Shown here: positions 53,801-63,250 of the stretch, piece by piece | How the letters are laid out: the number at the start of each line of letters is the position of its first letter | Numbering within the stretch: position 1 is the stretch's first letter | Assembly: GCF_001522545.3 (NCBI RefSeq) | Contig: NC_031770.1 | Location: 33,552,867 to 33,616,866, forward strand | DNA: 64,000 nt | Source of the DNA: Parus major | Taxonomy: Eukaryota > Chordata > Aves > Passeriformes > Paridae | Direction of reading: 5' to 3' | The notes under the pieces: generated by a model | Databases searched by the model: none | Told to the model about the DNA's origin: nothing | What the model saw: only the letters and a program-made list of their open reading frames with translations | Translations under genes and position numbers: made by a program

Positions 53801-56800
53801 GTAAGATCAGACCTTTCATTGATCAAAAGACGGTTAAGTAGCAAAGTATGAGCTTCACTGAAATATATAACATCAGGATTTGCATTTCAACCCTATGAAG
53901 TCAGGTATAAACATAAGTGTGCAACTGAAGTTTTCTGCCATCTGTGGATATTTCACATCCTCTTTTGTTTTGAAAACCAGAAGTTATGCCAAGTTTTAAA
54001 ATAATTGCAAGCACAGACCAAGTCTCCACTAGGCAAATTTATGGAAACAACTACAGGCATTTATTCAATTATCTTGCCTGAAAAAACAACTTATTTTAAC
54101 AATTAACATTATCCCATCACAAAGCTCTAGAGTAAGTAAGAAAGAATCCTTACACATTACTTGCATGCCATTGTCACCCAGGGAATAATAACACAGACAT
54201 CTGGTAGTGACTCAGCTAAGTCCATCATCCCAATTTACAGCTGTCATGGTCCAGACTTCGTAGGTTAAGCCAAACCAGCACATTCTTTCCAGAGACAACA
54301 TCACCTTGTCGGTGAGGCTGAAGTGCTTATATGCCAAGTGTCAACACAATGTAATGGCATTTTGCTCCTTTTCCTGCAGCCACCATTACACATACAAAAC
54401 ATACTTTTTCAGATTGGTAGGGAAAACTCAGTGCTTGCTCTGAATCCTCAGTCTCAGGGAATGCTTTTTTTACTGGAAGAGCATAAACTTCAATCAAAAT
54501 TTAGAGAAGCATCAGGGAAAGCTATTCAGGTCGCCCTTGGCTGCATGTGTACAGCACAACAAATGCAAGGTAAGTAATGCTGGAGAACAATCACAGTAAC
54601 ACTGCACTCCCCAGCCTTGACAGCTTTTACTTGTCCAAGAATGTGTCCTACCTACAGGAGCCACCACCCTTCTTTGAGTCTTAAACATTTTAATTACCTT
54701 TTCCCACTGATGAGAAGGTCTACACCTTAAAAATGCTTCTAATAAATACTACAATGTATGGTAAGAAGCGAGTAAGTTTTTACTCCTGCAGAGTGTTAGA
54801 AAAATCTAAGTAATAGTGAAACCCTGGGTGGTGACATACAATTAGTTTAGTAACTGGAACTAAGCAAACTCCTTTCTTCACAATTCTGAAGGTGAATCTG
54901 AAACAATTAAATGGTTAGGCAAGCTCAAATCTGAAATGTGACAGAGAACTAACTATTTTAGTTAAAATTGCAGGAAGTGTAATGATTTTTCAAAAAACAC
55001 AGACTGCACTTGAAAAAAGAAAAAGCCTAAAACTGCTTCTCAATGCAACAAAAGCCAACTCCTTGAATAAAGAATAAGTTTTAGCTATGCAAAGACCATG
55101 ATTTGTCAGGAATAGAAGGTGATTTCCAACAAGTCCTGTTAATGGGCACATTCTCAACTGCTAGCATATACTCTCCTCCAATACTGATAAAATGGTAAAA
55201 TCAGACACAGCAGAAATTTACCTATCCAAACAAGAACAGGGGAAAATTAAGACGGAAATGCAGATTACACCAATTCCACATTAATTCTTATTTATACTCA
55301 TTGTAAGATGGAACTAAAACTGCTTGAATGGGAGGAAATAAAACTGAAGCCACAATAGAAACATTGAAACAGATATTGAAATCTGCTTGGTGGCAGTTCT
55401 AACTTGTATGCCCCAATTCTCCAATATTCCACTAGCTCTTGATTTTCCTCTACTGAAAGTTGGCAGGAATTAAAAAAAAAATTCAAACAATAATTAAGAA
55501 ATTAATTAAGAACTCATTAAGAAAATCAACCAATATGTACCTACCTAGCTTGACAAAAAACCTTTGTACTCAGGTCATTCAGAGATCCAAACAAATGACG
55601 TTCTGTTCCATATCTCTGAGAATGATTTTGGCTCTAATACACACTAAATGTAAATGAAATTTGTGAAAGTATTCACTAAGTGATGCTTCCAGCCCTATTT
55701 TAATGATACTAGAACTACACCAAATATAAAACCCTTTTTCTATTCCAACTGTACAGTGAAAGTTGAATGTACATACTTTTCTTGAAGTATGTTGATTTTG
55801 ACAGTACTTAAGTGATTGAACTAGAAATAATAGCCTAGAAATTATATCTCAAATTATTACAGTACACTTTTTCAGTGTACAATGCTAAATAATATAGTCT
55901 GCATATTAATGCTGTGTTCCATGTTTAATTCATAAAAGTCAGTAATGACACATCCAGTTTCCCCATAAAAAGCCTATAAAAAGATTAACGACCAAAGGGA
56001 GAGAGATATTACATTTGGTATTTAACATTGCAAAGCAAATACTTGATGAATTCGTAAGATACTATGATTAGTTGTTCACAGATTGCAAGGTAAGAACTTA
56101 AGTTAACAGCTGTATTTGTAATACTTCAGCTAATGTCACAACATTAAGATTTCATGATCAGTACATTAATTATCCTGCTACTGCAGTAAGCTCCGTTCAC
56201 TGCAAGAGATCATAGAATTACTCAAGCTGGAAAAGACCTTTAAGATCATAGCGACCAAAAGCCTAACACTGCCAAGTCTACCACTAAAGCAATCTCATTT
56301 CAGTGACCCCCACATGCTTTTTCCATGTCTACGACCATCTACAAACGATGATTCATTACTTCTACATTACATTTATGAACAAGCTGTGATGACTTATTCC
56401 AGTTTCAGGGAGCTCGCCAGGGTTCTTGGCATGCCACAGCAAACCACTTTTATGGACTCTTATGACATAGAGAACATCTTCCTCAACCCCTCATCTGCAT
56501 TCCTAGTCTAAACCACACAGAGTCACACATGTGATTCCTTTCTGACCACTTCAGCTGCTACAGAGACACATATCCAACACACTACAGAGAAGAGATTCTG
56601 CCCTAAGTTAAGGTGGGGTACAGCCACTCCAGGTCAGTGAACCCAGCAGCAGCATCTGCCCTCAAAAACTGTGGGCAGCAGGCCTGGGGAATGGATTACA
56701 CATATCCAGCAACATCACGGCAAAGCAGAAACAGCTGTAACTGATGGACACTCTTTCTCTAATGCTGATGAGAAGTTCCAGCTCATGCCAACAAGCATAC

Positions 56801-59800
56801 AAATGCTGGGATTACAGCACTATTCTTTAACACAAACAGCCATTCTCACATCACTCCTCAGAGACCCTAAACCCCAGAAAGCACAAATGAGAAGAGTTTT
56901 ATGATCTCAGAATCACACTGCTATTGCACCTTGAAGCTGCCTACCTCACAGAGATACTAACAGAGTAAATGGGTTTTGACATCAGAAAAAACAGCATTTG
57001 GTACAAAGGCAGTAAAAAAGCATTAATGCCGATCTTACTGGGGATTACAAAGGAATAGAAGAGGCTGCAAATATGCAAAGATAGTAGCCAACTTTGAGAC
57101 ATATGCAACTTCTAAACTGATCATTCATGGCACACAATTGCCTTTTCATTTATTTTCTAATCTGCTGAAATTCTTCAAAGCCTTATGCTTTCCTGCTCAT
57201 CTACACACCATCATGCAGTCTTCAGCCCAAAAAACACAGTCAAAACATCGCTGGCTGTACAACAGTCTCTCTGTCATTCGGGAGTTCTGGCATTTCTTGT
57301 CCAAACAAGTTAGAAGCTTAATCCCTTACAAATGGTAGCAACAAGATGTCAATGCCTACCTCTTTTGGGGTTATTTTGCTGACAATCTAGGGCAGCAGCA
57401 AACTCTAAACACAAGTGCACCATTAAGTTTAAAGTTGCTTCAGATATTTACTGGCCATTTAGTTGGCTCATCATAAAAAAGGAGCTTTGAAGACAATGAG
57501 TGCAATGGTGTTTTAAGTCAACACAGCAATTACTCTGCCAACTGAAATTTGCATTAATAAGTTATGGAAATTAAGGTTCTCCTAGGTCAAACAAGTTGGC
57601 ACAGGCTAACAGCACACCTCTGGCCACTATGGTTTGGTCATGCAAAAGAAGAGAAATAAGCCCTAACTAATACAACAACAAACTTGTTTTGCAGGGCAAG
57701 TTTCATATCATGTAGTATTGTCATTCACACACACACACTCTCTATTGGATTTTTACTTCCTATGACCTGGAAGAGCCTACTAAAAATCTTCATGTTTTAT
57801 CTGTATCACCATGCCACTGACTGGGGAAAAGCTGAAACAAGAACTCTTATCACATTAATAAGAAGTAGTATTTCTTAAGTATTGAGTTACCACTTCCAGG
57901 GACCAGAAAAGGGAGGCCAGCCGTGAGCCAATAAGCCTTGTTCAGCACCATGTGACATCCCACTTGTCATGACATGCTACAGAGGAAAAAAGAGATGCAC
58001 ATAGCTAACGTTTATTTCCATTTCAGGAGCATATGTATTGATTTCCCACAGCAGTTACTGCCCAGCACTTACTGAATCTACTCACATCGAAGAATAAACA
58101 CCCTTATCCAGAATACAGCCCATTCTCAGGCTAGCATGTCATTTCCACTGAATTTCATCTGCTCCTTTTGTATCTAGGAATGTTGCCTGCATTCAAAGAC
58201 ACTGAAAATTATGCCATTTTTGTTTCAAGCTGTCTTCCTCTTCCACCTGCTGGTTAAAAATCAATTTCTCAAGAGGTCTGGATACTAGGTGGTTGAATTA
58301 ACACAGCAGGACTGGGACTTTCTTCCAAAAATAAATGTGAGTGTACTATTTCTCACCACACAACAGTGATATTTTCTTTTTTTTTTTTTTTTTAAACAAT
58401 CTACATGATTGCATGATATTTTTCTTTATGTTGTATGCATGCATCTAAATTTTGTGAATGTTTTCAGTGGCCAGCATACACCAAGCTGCTAGTCCACAAA
58501 AGCAATGGCATGTCATATACCACCAACTTTTTTTAAAAGCAGATGTGCAGATCAAGCTCCACAAATGAAGAACAAAGTTGTTTAGACCAGTGGCCTACTA
58601 TTAGCAACAGGCACAGCACAATTTCAGTTTGGAAGCTCAGCTGTAAAACTTCCCATACTCCGTGGTGCTGCTAAGTAGGAGGAACAACTGACCAGACTTC
58701 ACTGTTCTGTTTGCTGCCAATCAAATGCTCCAGAGGTATATACCTGAAGTTCATTAAGATGCTGCACTGACTGATGTGGAATGAAGATTAACTTCCCCAC
58801 ACCAAGAATTATAGAGGAAAACAGATGACAACCATTTCAGTTAAAATTTTCACACTGAACTCACCTGCTAAAAATTCTTAATGATTTTTTTTTGTTTGTT
58901 GTTACAACAGCACACAATGAGAACACATGGGAAGTCAAATCCTAACATCATGGTGAAGGTCATCTTCCATTTCTTGCCCCTTTCTCAGATTTACTGAGTA
59001 GGAAGCATTGAGCTTTCACCCCCAGACCTAACTTTCCCTCTATTACAAAGTTGTTTGCTTAGATGAAACATTCTAACATGTGAACATGCCTGGATATGCA
59101 CAATTGCACAGCCAGTCCCACCTGCTCTACAGCATTCATTAGCATCACACAAGTAGGTGGCATATTCATACTAGAATGGAGTGCATGTTTATATTTTCCA
59201 AGGCAGAACCTAAGCAGCGCATATCCCATGTCTGGAGAAAATCATGGAGCAATGGCCTATTTTCAGCTGAAGTAATTGTTGTCCGATGGAAACGAGAAGC
59301 CTCTAAAGACAAGAAGTGGCATTTCCTCCAAACCCTCTTACACATGTTCCATTGACCATCCATGAAGCGTAGTAGCTCCCTCCTGATTGTGGCTTCACTT
59401 CTGATATTGCTTCCACTCTTGGAGTGCAGAGGAGACAGCTAACCCAGTTTAAGAATATCCTCTGACCACAAAAGCCAGACTGCATTCTGGATCCATTCCT
59501 TGTCTTCCCCCTCAGCTGGCTTTGGCCCTTCTTTCCCAGAGCTGACTTCTACAACCAGATGTTAGCAAATTTTTTATTTTTTATTTTTTTTTAAATAGCA
59601 CTGGGTGCTTCACTTTTGCAGTAAATCCCTCCCAAGTCCAGAATGCCATGCATCACCCTGGATGGTGTGTTGGTGTTTTACCACTAGGTACCAGGCACCT
59701 CAGGAGAAACTACCACTTAAAAACCTCATCCTCACTCAACCTCTTCAAAAATGCTTTCAGATGTAAAGATTTTGAACACATCTGTCAAAAATCACATTTC

Positions 59801-62539
59801 CCCATAGCCTTTCAGATGGGTCATCTTAACTACAGAGCAGATAAGTGAAGACAGGGCATCCACTCACCCTGTGTAATCAAACTTAGCTCTGTAGAAAGAG
59901 AGCAGTTTGGAGGAAACGGGAAGCTTAAACGCTAACCAGTTTATATATAACACAGCAAATCACTTCTGGGCTGAGACAGTAGCGCGAAGAACGGAGGAGG
60001 TAGGAGGACTTGAAAAGACAATCCCTGGAGAACCGTGGGAACACACTGAAGAACTATCAAAATTCAAACTGATCCCTGCCTCAGCTCCAGCCTTGAAGAT
60101 ATGCAGGCTAAAAACACATGGTAAAATCCACTTTCTTCAAGAAGTACAATTGAGGAGCCTATGTTACAAGTTTGATGTAGCAGCGGACATCAGAGTCTGG
60201 CCTGAAATATAGGAAGATTTTAAGTTAAATCTACAATGAACATATAGCCTCTTGGTCCCCATTTGTTTTTGCTGGAGTTTTGATGGACCTTCCTAAAAGG
60301 CACACAAAAATTAGTTTTCAAGCAATAAATAATAGGTAGTCCATCTTGCTGAACAGGCACAATTCCTGCTCTCACACACCCAGTGCAAACTGCAGAAGAG
60401 AGTTCTATAGCAAGACACAATACTCCTTGCTCATTTAAGGAAAAACATATTTCCAAAATCCTCAGATTATGCAACACCAACCACTTACCCCCACCATACA
60501 TGCTGTAACAATTTAACTTGTCACAAGCACAGCTGTCATAATTCATTATTACAACATGATTCAGTTTGGGTTTTTTTTCATGCAGTGTGTCTGGGCAACC
60601 ATCCCACATCCCCTCAATAATAACTGCCAGAGGGCTGCCCAAAAGCAATGGGAGTAACATGCTTTTGGATGTCCTACTACAACTAGTCACGCACACTCAC
60701 CAAAGTGTAGTCTAACTAAATTATGCACTGAATTTTTATAGAAAAGAAAACAGTCAAACACAATATCCATGCCTCTTAAAAAATTTCTTAAAAATTAAAA
60801 ATCTTATTTGCAAGTATTCAGTAATAACTTGATATGACATCCAATACCAAACAAACTACAAAATTTGTGTGTCAGGTCATATAGCCATTCCATATCACAG
60901 ATCAGTTCTCTGCTTTACTCATAAAAGAAAATATAAATTTCAGGACCAATGCGATCACCACAAAGCTCTGATATTTTCATGTCTTTGCACATGGTTAAGC
61001 CTAAACCTTTATGATTTTGTATATTTTCTGTAAATGGAGTACTATCTACCTTTCTAGATAATTGGAAATAAATGTAGTTGCAAGCTGCACGATGATTTGA
61101 GGCCAGTTTTGTAATGGACACTAGAATTATGTTTAGAATATTAAGCTCGGAAGGAAAACAATCATCCTCTATTGTTGTCTCGAAAATGCCTACCCAACCA
61201 TTTGAAGCCCAGCTACTTATCACACAACCCGCCTCTTCCTGTGTTACCCTCCTCCATGTATTTCTTTTCTTCCCTTTCATTTTTTGCCTCATACCTCGTT
61301 CATAAATTTATGGAGGAGAGGAGAAACCACATCTTTTTTAGCTGAGAAGTGTATGATTTCACATCCAATTCTTCTTAGATGCAGAATTTAGGATCCTGAA
61401 TAACACTTCATTGTTTGGTTTGGTTTATCTTCAATTAATTGTACCCCCTATCTCTCTGAACTGTTCATTATGACAGCTTCTTGTTCATCTAAGCTCGTTC
61501 ACCTGCAGTTTTGTAATCATCTTTACTCCCGAGGCCAGTGAAAGAACATCCCTTACAAATCTTATTAACAGCTCTGAAAAGACAAACGTACATCCTTTTC
61601 ACAAAAGCGGTTCTGCCCCCAAACCGAACAAAACTTAGCACCAAACATATGTGTTATCAAGCCGTTATTATGTGTTTCTGCCCTTATTTTTGGCGTGGGC
61701 AAGAGGAGCGGTAGCCCGCCCTCCAATGCACCACGTTTTTCTTCTATTCTTCTTCTGCAAGTACCACATGTTTAAATGGACAGAGCCTCTCTGCACTATT
61801 GCTCAGTAACTTTTCACTCCTACTAAAGAAAGCGCTCGGGAAGGAAAAATAGGTTTTCTTGGACTACAAAAACAGAAATAAATCTCCCTGTTTTCACACC
61901 TCGACAAGACGTAAAATAAACCTCCCTATTTCCACACCTTTCCCCCTGCTTTCTAACCCCAGACAGGAGGTATTTTCTCATTGAATTAACAAAAAAAAAA
62001 CCCCAGGAACAGATGAAAATACTGAAATCCGTCTGTGTGCTCTGACGGCGAGCAACACTCGGTAGGAAGCACAGCCCCGAGCTGGCTCCAACCCCGCTGC
62101 CGAGACACACGAAGCTGCGGCGAGGCACGGCCGCCAGGCACGGCAGTCGCACGAGGCGCAGCCGGGGGGCCCGACCCATCCCCGGTGACGACCGAACGCC
62201 GGTTTCGGCCGAGAGGCGCCGCTGCAGGGACCCGGCCCGGAGGAGCGGGACAGCGGCGGCCGGCAGGTGCGTTCAGGGTGCTCCGCGGCACTCCCTCCCC
62301 GGCTCTGCCCGGTCTCCGCCGGCGGCCGGATCCGGCAGCCCCCAGCCCCCCCCACCCGCCCGCCATGTGCCGGCGGGGGCGGAGCCGGCGGCCCCTCCCC
62401 GCTCCCGGTACCGGCCCCGGCGGCCCCAAAGTGCTGATTCAGCCCCCGCCGCCCGCTCCCTGGTCCCGGCGGTGGTACCTGAGGCCGTGTACCAGCTGCC
62501 GGCGTGGCTGGCCTCCCGGCAGAGCACCCGGTTGGACAT
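35672..62539 (-). CDS. MEMO1: MEMO1, complete nine-exon coding region (297 aa)
   Basis: This encodes the Memo1 protein (mediator of ErbB2-driven cell motility 1), a cytosolic MEMO/LigB-fold protein linked to receptor-tyrosine-kinase signalling, cell migration and copper/iron handling. Coding exons on the minus strand: 62539-62479, 50529-50448, 48384-48316, 46417-46305, 44994-44883, 43966-43824, 42680-42604, 37217-37113 and 35803-35672. Every intron is GT-AG. The exon lengths sum to 894 bases, i.e. 297 codons plus TGA, which is the length of the human protein. Recognisable blocks include [17 protein letters not shown] at the N-terminus, [30 protein letters not shown] and NTICGRHP. His49, His81, Asp189, His192 and Cys244, the LigB-like metal-site residues, are all present. 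The start is the ATG at 62539, with A at -3. The protein appears intact, with only conservative differences from the human sequence as I remember it (for example Leu6 and Asn69). Identification is very secure; transcript ends are inferred. Confidence 0.97.
35804..37112 (-). other. MEMO1 intron 8 (1.31 kb)
   Basis: A GTAAGT...CAG intron with a good pyrimidine tract before exon 9. AT-rich, no other feature seen. Confidence 0.9.
37113..37217 (-). CDS. MEMO1: MEMO1 coding exon 8 (codons 220-254, carries Cys244)
   Basis: The exon has 105 bases with acceptor TTTTTCAG and donor GTAAGT. It encodes [17 protein letters not shown] and [14 protein letters not shown], with the metal-site and redox residue Cys244 in the ICGRHP motif. 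Both ends lie on codon boundaries, so this 35-codon exon could be skipped in frame. Confidence 0.97.
37218..42603 (-). other. MEMO1 intron 7 (5.39 kb)
   Basis: A GTAAGT...CAG intron and the second largest. Mostly unique AT-rich sequence with a short AAAC run near 39780. Frames up to 94 codons (such as 41994-42278, plus strand) have no recognisable similarity. Confidence 0.9.
42604..42680 (-). CDS. MEMO1: MEMO1 coding exon 7 (codons 194-219)
   Basis: The exon has 77 bases with acceptor TTCAAG and donor GTAAGT. It encodes [19 protein letters not shown] and then EHLDKM, ending exactly on a codon boundary. Phase continuity with exons 6 and 8 is exact. Confidence 0.97.
42681..43823 (-). other. 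MEMO1 intron 6 (1.14 kb)
   Basis: A GTAAGT...AAG intron, AT-rich, with nothing else recognisable. Confidence 0.9.
43824..43966 (-). CDS. MEMO1: MEMO1 coding exon 6 (codons 146-194, carries Asp189 and His192)
   Basis: The exon has 143 bases with acceptor TTATAAG and donor GTAAGT. It encodes the [11 protein letters not shown] strand, then the conserved [12 protein letters not shown] segment with Asp189 and His192 at the metal site. The AAG acceptor is non-CAG but in phase. Confidence 0.97.
43967..44882 (-). other. MEMO1 intron 5 (0.92 kb)
   Basis: A GTACTA...AAG intron, the shortest of the gene. Both splice sites are off-consensus outside GT and AG. No other feature is seen. Confidence 0.9.
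44883..44994 (-). CDS. MEMO1: MEMO1 coding exon 5 (codons 109-146)
   Basis: The exon has 112 bases with acceptor ATTTCAG and donor GTACTA. It encodes [16 protein letters not shown], then [18 protein letters not shown], the HSIEMHLP motif being typical of the MEMO family. The donor lacks the usual GTRAGT pattern, as in intron 1. Confidence 0.97.
44995..46304 (-). other. MEMO1 intron 4 (1.31 kb)
   Basis: A GTAAGT...CAG intron, AT-rich, with nothing else recognisable. Confidence 0.9.
46305..46417 (-). CDS. MEMO1: MEMO1 coding exon 4 (codons 71-109, carries His81)
   Basis: The exon has 113 bases with an acceptor ending TCGTAG and donor GTAAGT. It encodes the core strand [16 protein letters not shown], with His81 in the GPSHH motif, then [18 protein letters not shown]. 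The TAG acceptor is less usual than CAG, but phase and homology leave no doubt about the boundary. Confidence 0.97.
46418..48315 (-). other. MEMO1 intron 3 (1.90 kb)
   Basis: A GTGAGT...TAG intron. It contains an A/C-only low-complexity tract at 47924-48019, otherwise plain AT-rich sequence. Confidence 0.9.
47924..48019. repeat. A/C-only low-complexity tract
   Basis: About 95 bases are built almost entirely of A and C on the plus strand (G/T on the MEMO1 strand), with repeated AAAAACCC-type words. No G occurs through most of it. Confidence 0.75.
48316..48384 (-). CDS. MEMO1: MEMO1 coding exon 3 (codons 48-71, carries His49)
   Basis: The exon has 69 bases with acceptor TTTTGCAG and donor GTGAGT. 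It encodes the [19 protein letters not shown] block, including the metal-site residue His49. The length is a multiple of three and both ends interrupt a codon after two bases, so skipping this exon would keep the frame while deleting 23 residues. Confidence 0.97.
48385..50447 (-). other. MEMO1 intron 2 (2.06 kb)
   Basis: A GTAAGT...CAG intron of AT-rich unique-looking sequence. I see no repeat element, RNA gene or extra exon in it. Confidence 0.9.
50448..50529 (-). CDS. MEMO1: MEMO1 coding exon 2 (codons 21-48)
   Basis: The exon has 82 bases with acceptor TTCACAG and donor GTAAGT. It encodes the [15 protein letters not shown] block and ends in AIIAP, splitting codon Pro48 after two bases. 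The phase matches exon 1 (one base carried over) and exon 3 (one base needed). Skipping it would shift the frame. Confidence 0.97.
51495..51529. repeat. Imperfect inverted repeat in intron 1
   Basis: Arms GGTTAACCTTAACAG (51495-51509) and CTGTTAAGGTTACC (51516-51529) pair over 14 positions with a one-base bulge and a six-base loop. Confidence 0.75.
56210..56400 (-). mobile_element. CR1 LINE 3' fragment in MEMO1 intron 1
   Basis: The plus strand shows the reverse complement of a CR1 3' end: CATAGAATTA, then GGAAAAGACCTTTAAGATCA and CACTGCCAAGTCTACCACTA. It lies in the same orientation as MEMO1. Diverged; the left (3') end is clear and the right boundary is approximate. Confidence 0.8.
57726..57738. 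repeat. Short CA microsatellite
   Basis: About six CA units, followed by TCTCT. Confidence 0.8.
58377..58393. repeat. 17-base poly-T run
   Basis: Uninterrupted T run within intron 1; on the MEMO1 strand it is poly-A. No retroposed sequence is recognisable beside it. Confidence 0.9.
62339..62361 (-). other. G-quadruplex motif in MEMO1 intron 1
   Basis: On the minus strand there are four G-runs of 3, 3, 8 and 5 separated by loops of 1, 1 and 2 bases. The motif lies about 115 bases after the exon 1 donor, on the non-template strand, so it would also be in the nascent RNA. Confidence 0.75.
62479..62539 (-). CDS. MEMO1: MEMO1 coding exon 1 (codons 1-20 plus one base of 21)
   Basis: The exon has 61 coding bases, beginning at the ATG that follows a CCAAG context. 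It encodes [20 protein letters not shown]. The donor is GTACCA directly after the first base of Gly21, a weaker donor than most others in this gene. The exon lies inside the CpG island. The frame upstream of the ATG stays open because the leader is GC-rich, but that stretch has no ATG and no MEMO family similarity. Confidence 0.96.
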
Positions 62540-62597
62540 CTTGGAGCCGGAGCCGCCTATGGTGTTCGGGGGGGGCGCTGGGGGACGGGCCCGCCCG

Positions 62598-62615
62598 CGG
62601 CGGCGGCGGCGGCGG
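62598..62615. repeat. (CGG)6 repeat in the MEMO1 5' leader
   Basis: Six CGG units on the plus strand read as CCG on the MEMO1 strand, about 60 bases before the ATG. If the start site lies upstream, the repeat is in the mRNA leader. Such GC repeats can vary in length; only one allele is visible. Confidence 0.85.
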
Positions 62616-62867
62616 CGCTGCTCCCCCTCCTCCCCCGGCACGGCCCGGGCCCCGCGGGCGGAGGCGGCGCTGCCGGGGCGGCGCGGGCCGGGGGCGCGGG
62701 GCCGGGCGGGGTCGCGGAGGGGGGACGCGGGGACTGAGCCGGAGGCCGCCGCCGCCAACTCCGCGCCGGCGGGTGGGGGGGCGCGGAGAGAAGGAGGCCG
62801 CGGCCGCAGCTGGGTTTGGCCCCGCTCGGCTCCCGTGGACTAAGGGCCGCGCGGGCGCCGCGCCCCC

Positions 62868-63052
62868 ATTGGGCACCAAAGCAAAAGCCTCACCGTGATT
62901 GGCTGCTCGCGCTCCGCCGGCCCCGCCCACCACAGTGACAAGTGCGGCACCGCCCCGCGGGGGAGTGGGTAAGGGGCGGGGTTAGGCGGGAGAGCTCGCC
63001 GCGGATTGCTCAGCGCGTTGCCGTGGCGATGGGTGCCGTGCGCGCCGATTGG
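62868..63052 (-). promoter_or_regulatory. Inverted CCAAT and GC-box cluster, presumed MEMO1 core promoter
   Basis: ATTGG on the plus strand, i.e. CCAAT on the MEMO1 strand, occurs at 62868-62872, 62898-62902 and 63048-63052. The first two are 30 bp apart. GC boxes (CCCCGCCC at 62921-62928, GGGGCGGGG at 62973-62981) lie between them. These are candidate NF-Y and Sp1-family sites by motif; occupancy is inferred. Confidence 0.6.
63017..63030. promoter_or_regulatory. X-box-like (RFX) motif in the promoter
   Basis: GTTGCCGTGGCGAT matches the palindromic RFX consensus GTTGCCATGGCAAC at 11 of 14 positions. The left half-site is perfect. It lies between the GC-box and CCAAT elements of the likely bidirectional promoter. 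Confidence 0.4.
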
Positions 63053-63099
63053 CCGGGCCGTGTCTCCGTGGTGGCGGGGCAGATTCCGGGCGCGGGTCA

Positions 63100-63106
63100 G
63101 GTGAGG
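63100..63106 (+). other. Candidate 5' splice site of a divergent plus-strand transcript
   Basis: A CAG/GTGAGG donor sits about 560 bp upstream of the MEMO1 ATG and points away from MEMO1, within the same CpG island. It suggests a first exon of a divergent transcript ending at 63100. A short frame from the ATG at 63030 is open to the donor but resembles no protein I know. A noncoding promoter-upstream transcript is equally possible. Confidence 0.35.
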
Positions 63107-63129
63107 GGAGCGGGGCGGGGGGGGTCGGG
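63105..63129 (+). other. G-quadruplex motif just after the plus-strand splice donor
   Basis: G-runs of 4, 4, 8 and 3 are separated by loops of 3, 1 and 2 bases. The motif starts within five bases of the candidate donor at 63100/63101. Confidence 0.75.
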
Positions 63130-63250
63130 AGACCCCCGGGGTGACCCGAGGGAGCACCCCGTTATCCGCTGCCTCCCGCGCCCGGCACGGCCGGTGGGAG
63201 CAGTTGGGATGCTGAGGGCTCGAGGGACGGAGCACCGCTGCCCAAAGGCG

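Larger units (their letters stand above)
50530..62478 (-). other. MEMO1 intron 1 (11.9 kb)
   Basis: This is the largest intron, with donor GTACCA and acceptor TTCACAG. Its first several hundred bases belong to the CpG island; the rest is AT-rich. It holds a minus-strand CR1 remnant (56210-56400), a CA microsatellite, a 17-base T run and a 35-bp imperfect inverted repeat. Open frames of 125-158 codons at 60220-60696 and 60915-61292 resemble nothing I know and look accidental. Confidence 0.9.
62030..63250. promoter_or_regulatory. CpG island spanning the MEMO1 promoter and first exon
   Basis: CpG and G+C density jump sharply against AT-rich flanks on both sides. The block contains the MEMO1 start codon, its presumed transcription start (upstream of 62539, probably 62600-62870), GC boxes at 62921-62928 and 62973-62981, and inverted CCAAT boxes. 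No TATA box is evident, fitting a housekeeping-type dispersed promoter. Confidence 0.9.

Noticed and set aside
60220..60696. 158-codon minus-strand frame in MEMO1 intron 1
   Set aside because: No recognisable domain or family and no splice or promoter support. The length is possible by chance in 12 kb of intron.
60915..61292. 125-codon minus-strand frame in intron 1
   Set aside because: The basic N-terminal stretch looks protein-like, but nothing matches a known family and there is no supporting context.
62540..62758. Open in-frame 73-codon extension upstream of the MEMO1 ATG
   Set aside because: It begins at TTG, not ATG. It is Arg/Pro/Ala-rich only because the leader is GC-rich, and the known family starts at MSNR with a good context.
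62035..62933. Long frames (up to 287 codons) on both strands in the CpG island
   Set aside because: Stop codons are rare in such GC-rich DNA. The products are Arg/Gly/Pro-rich in all frames, and the true exon uses only 61 bases here.
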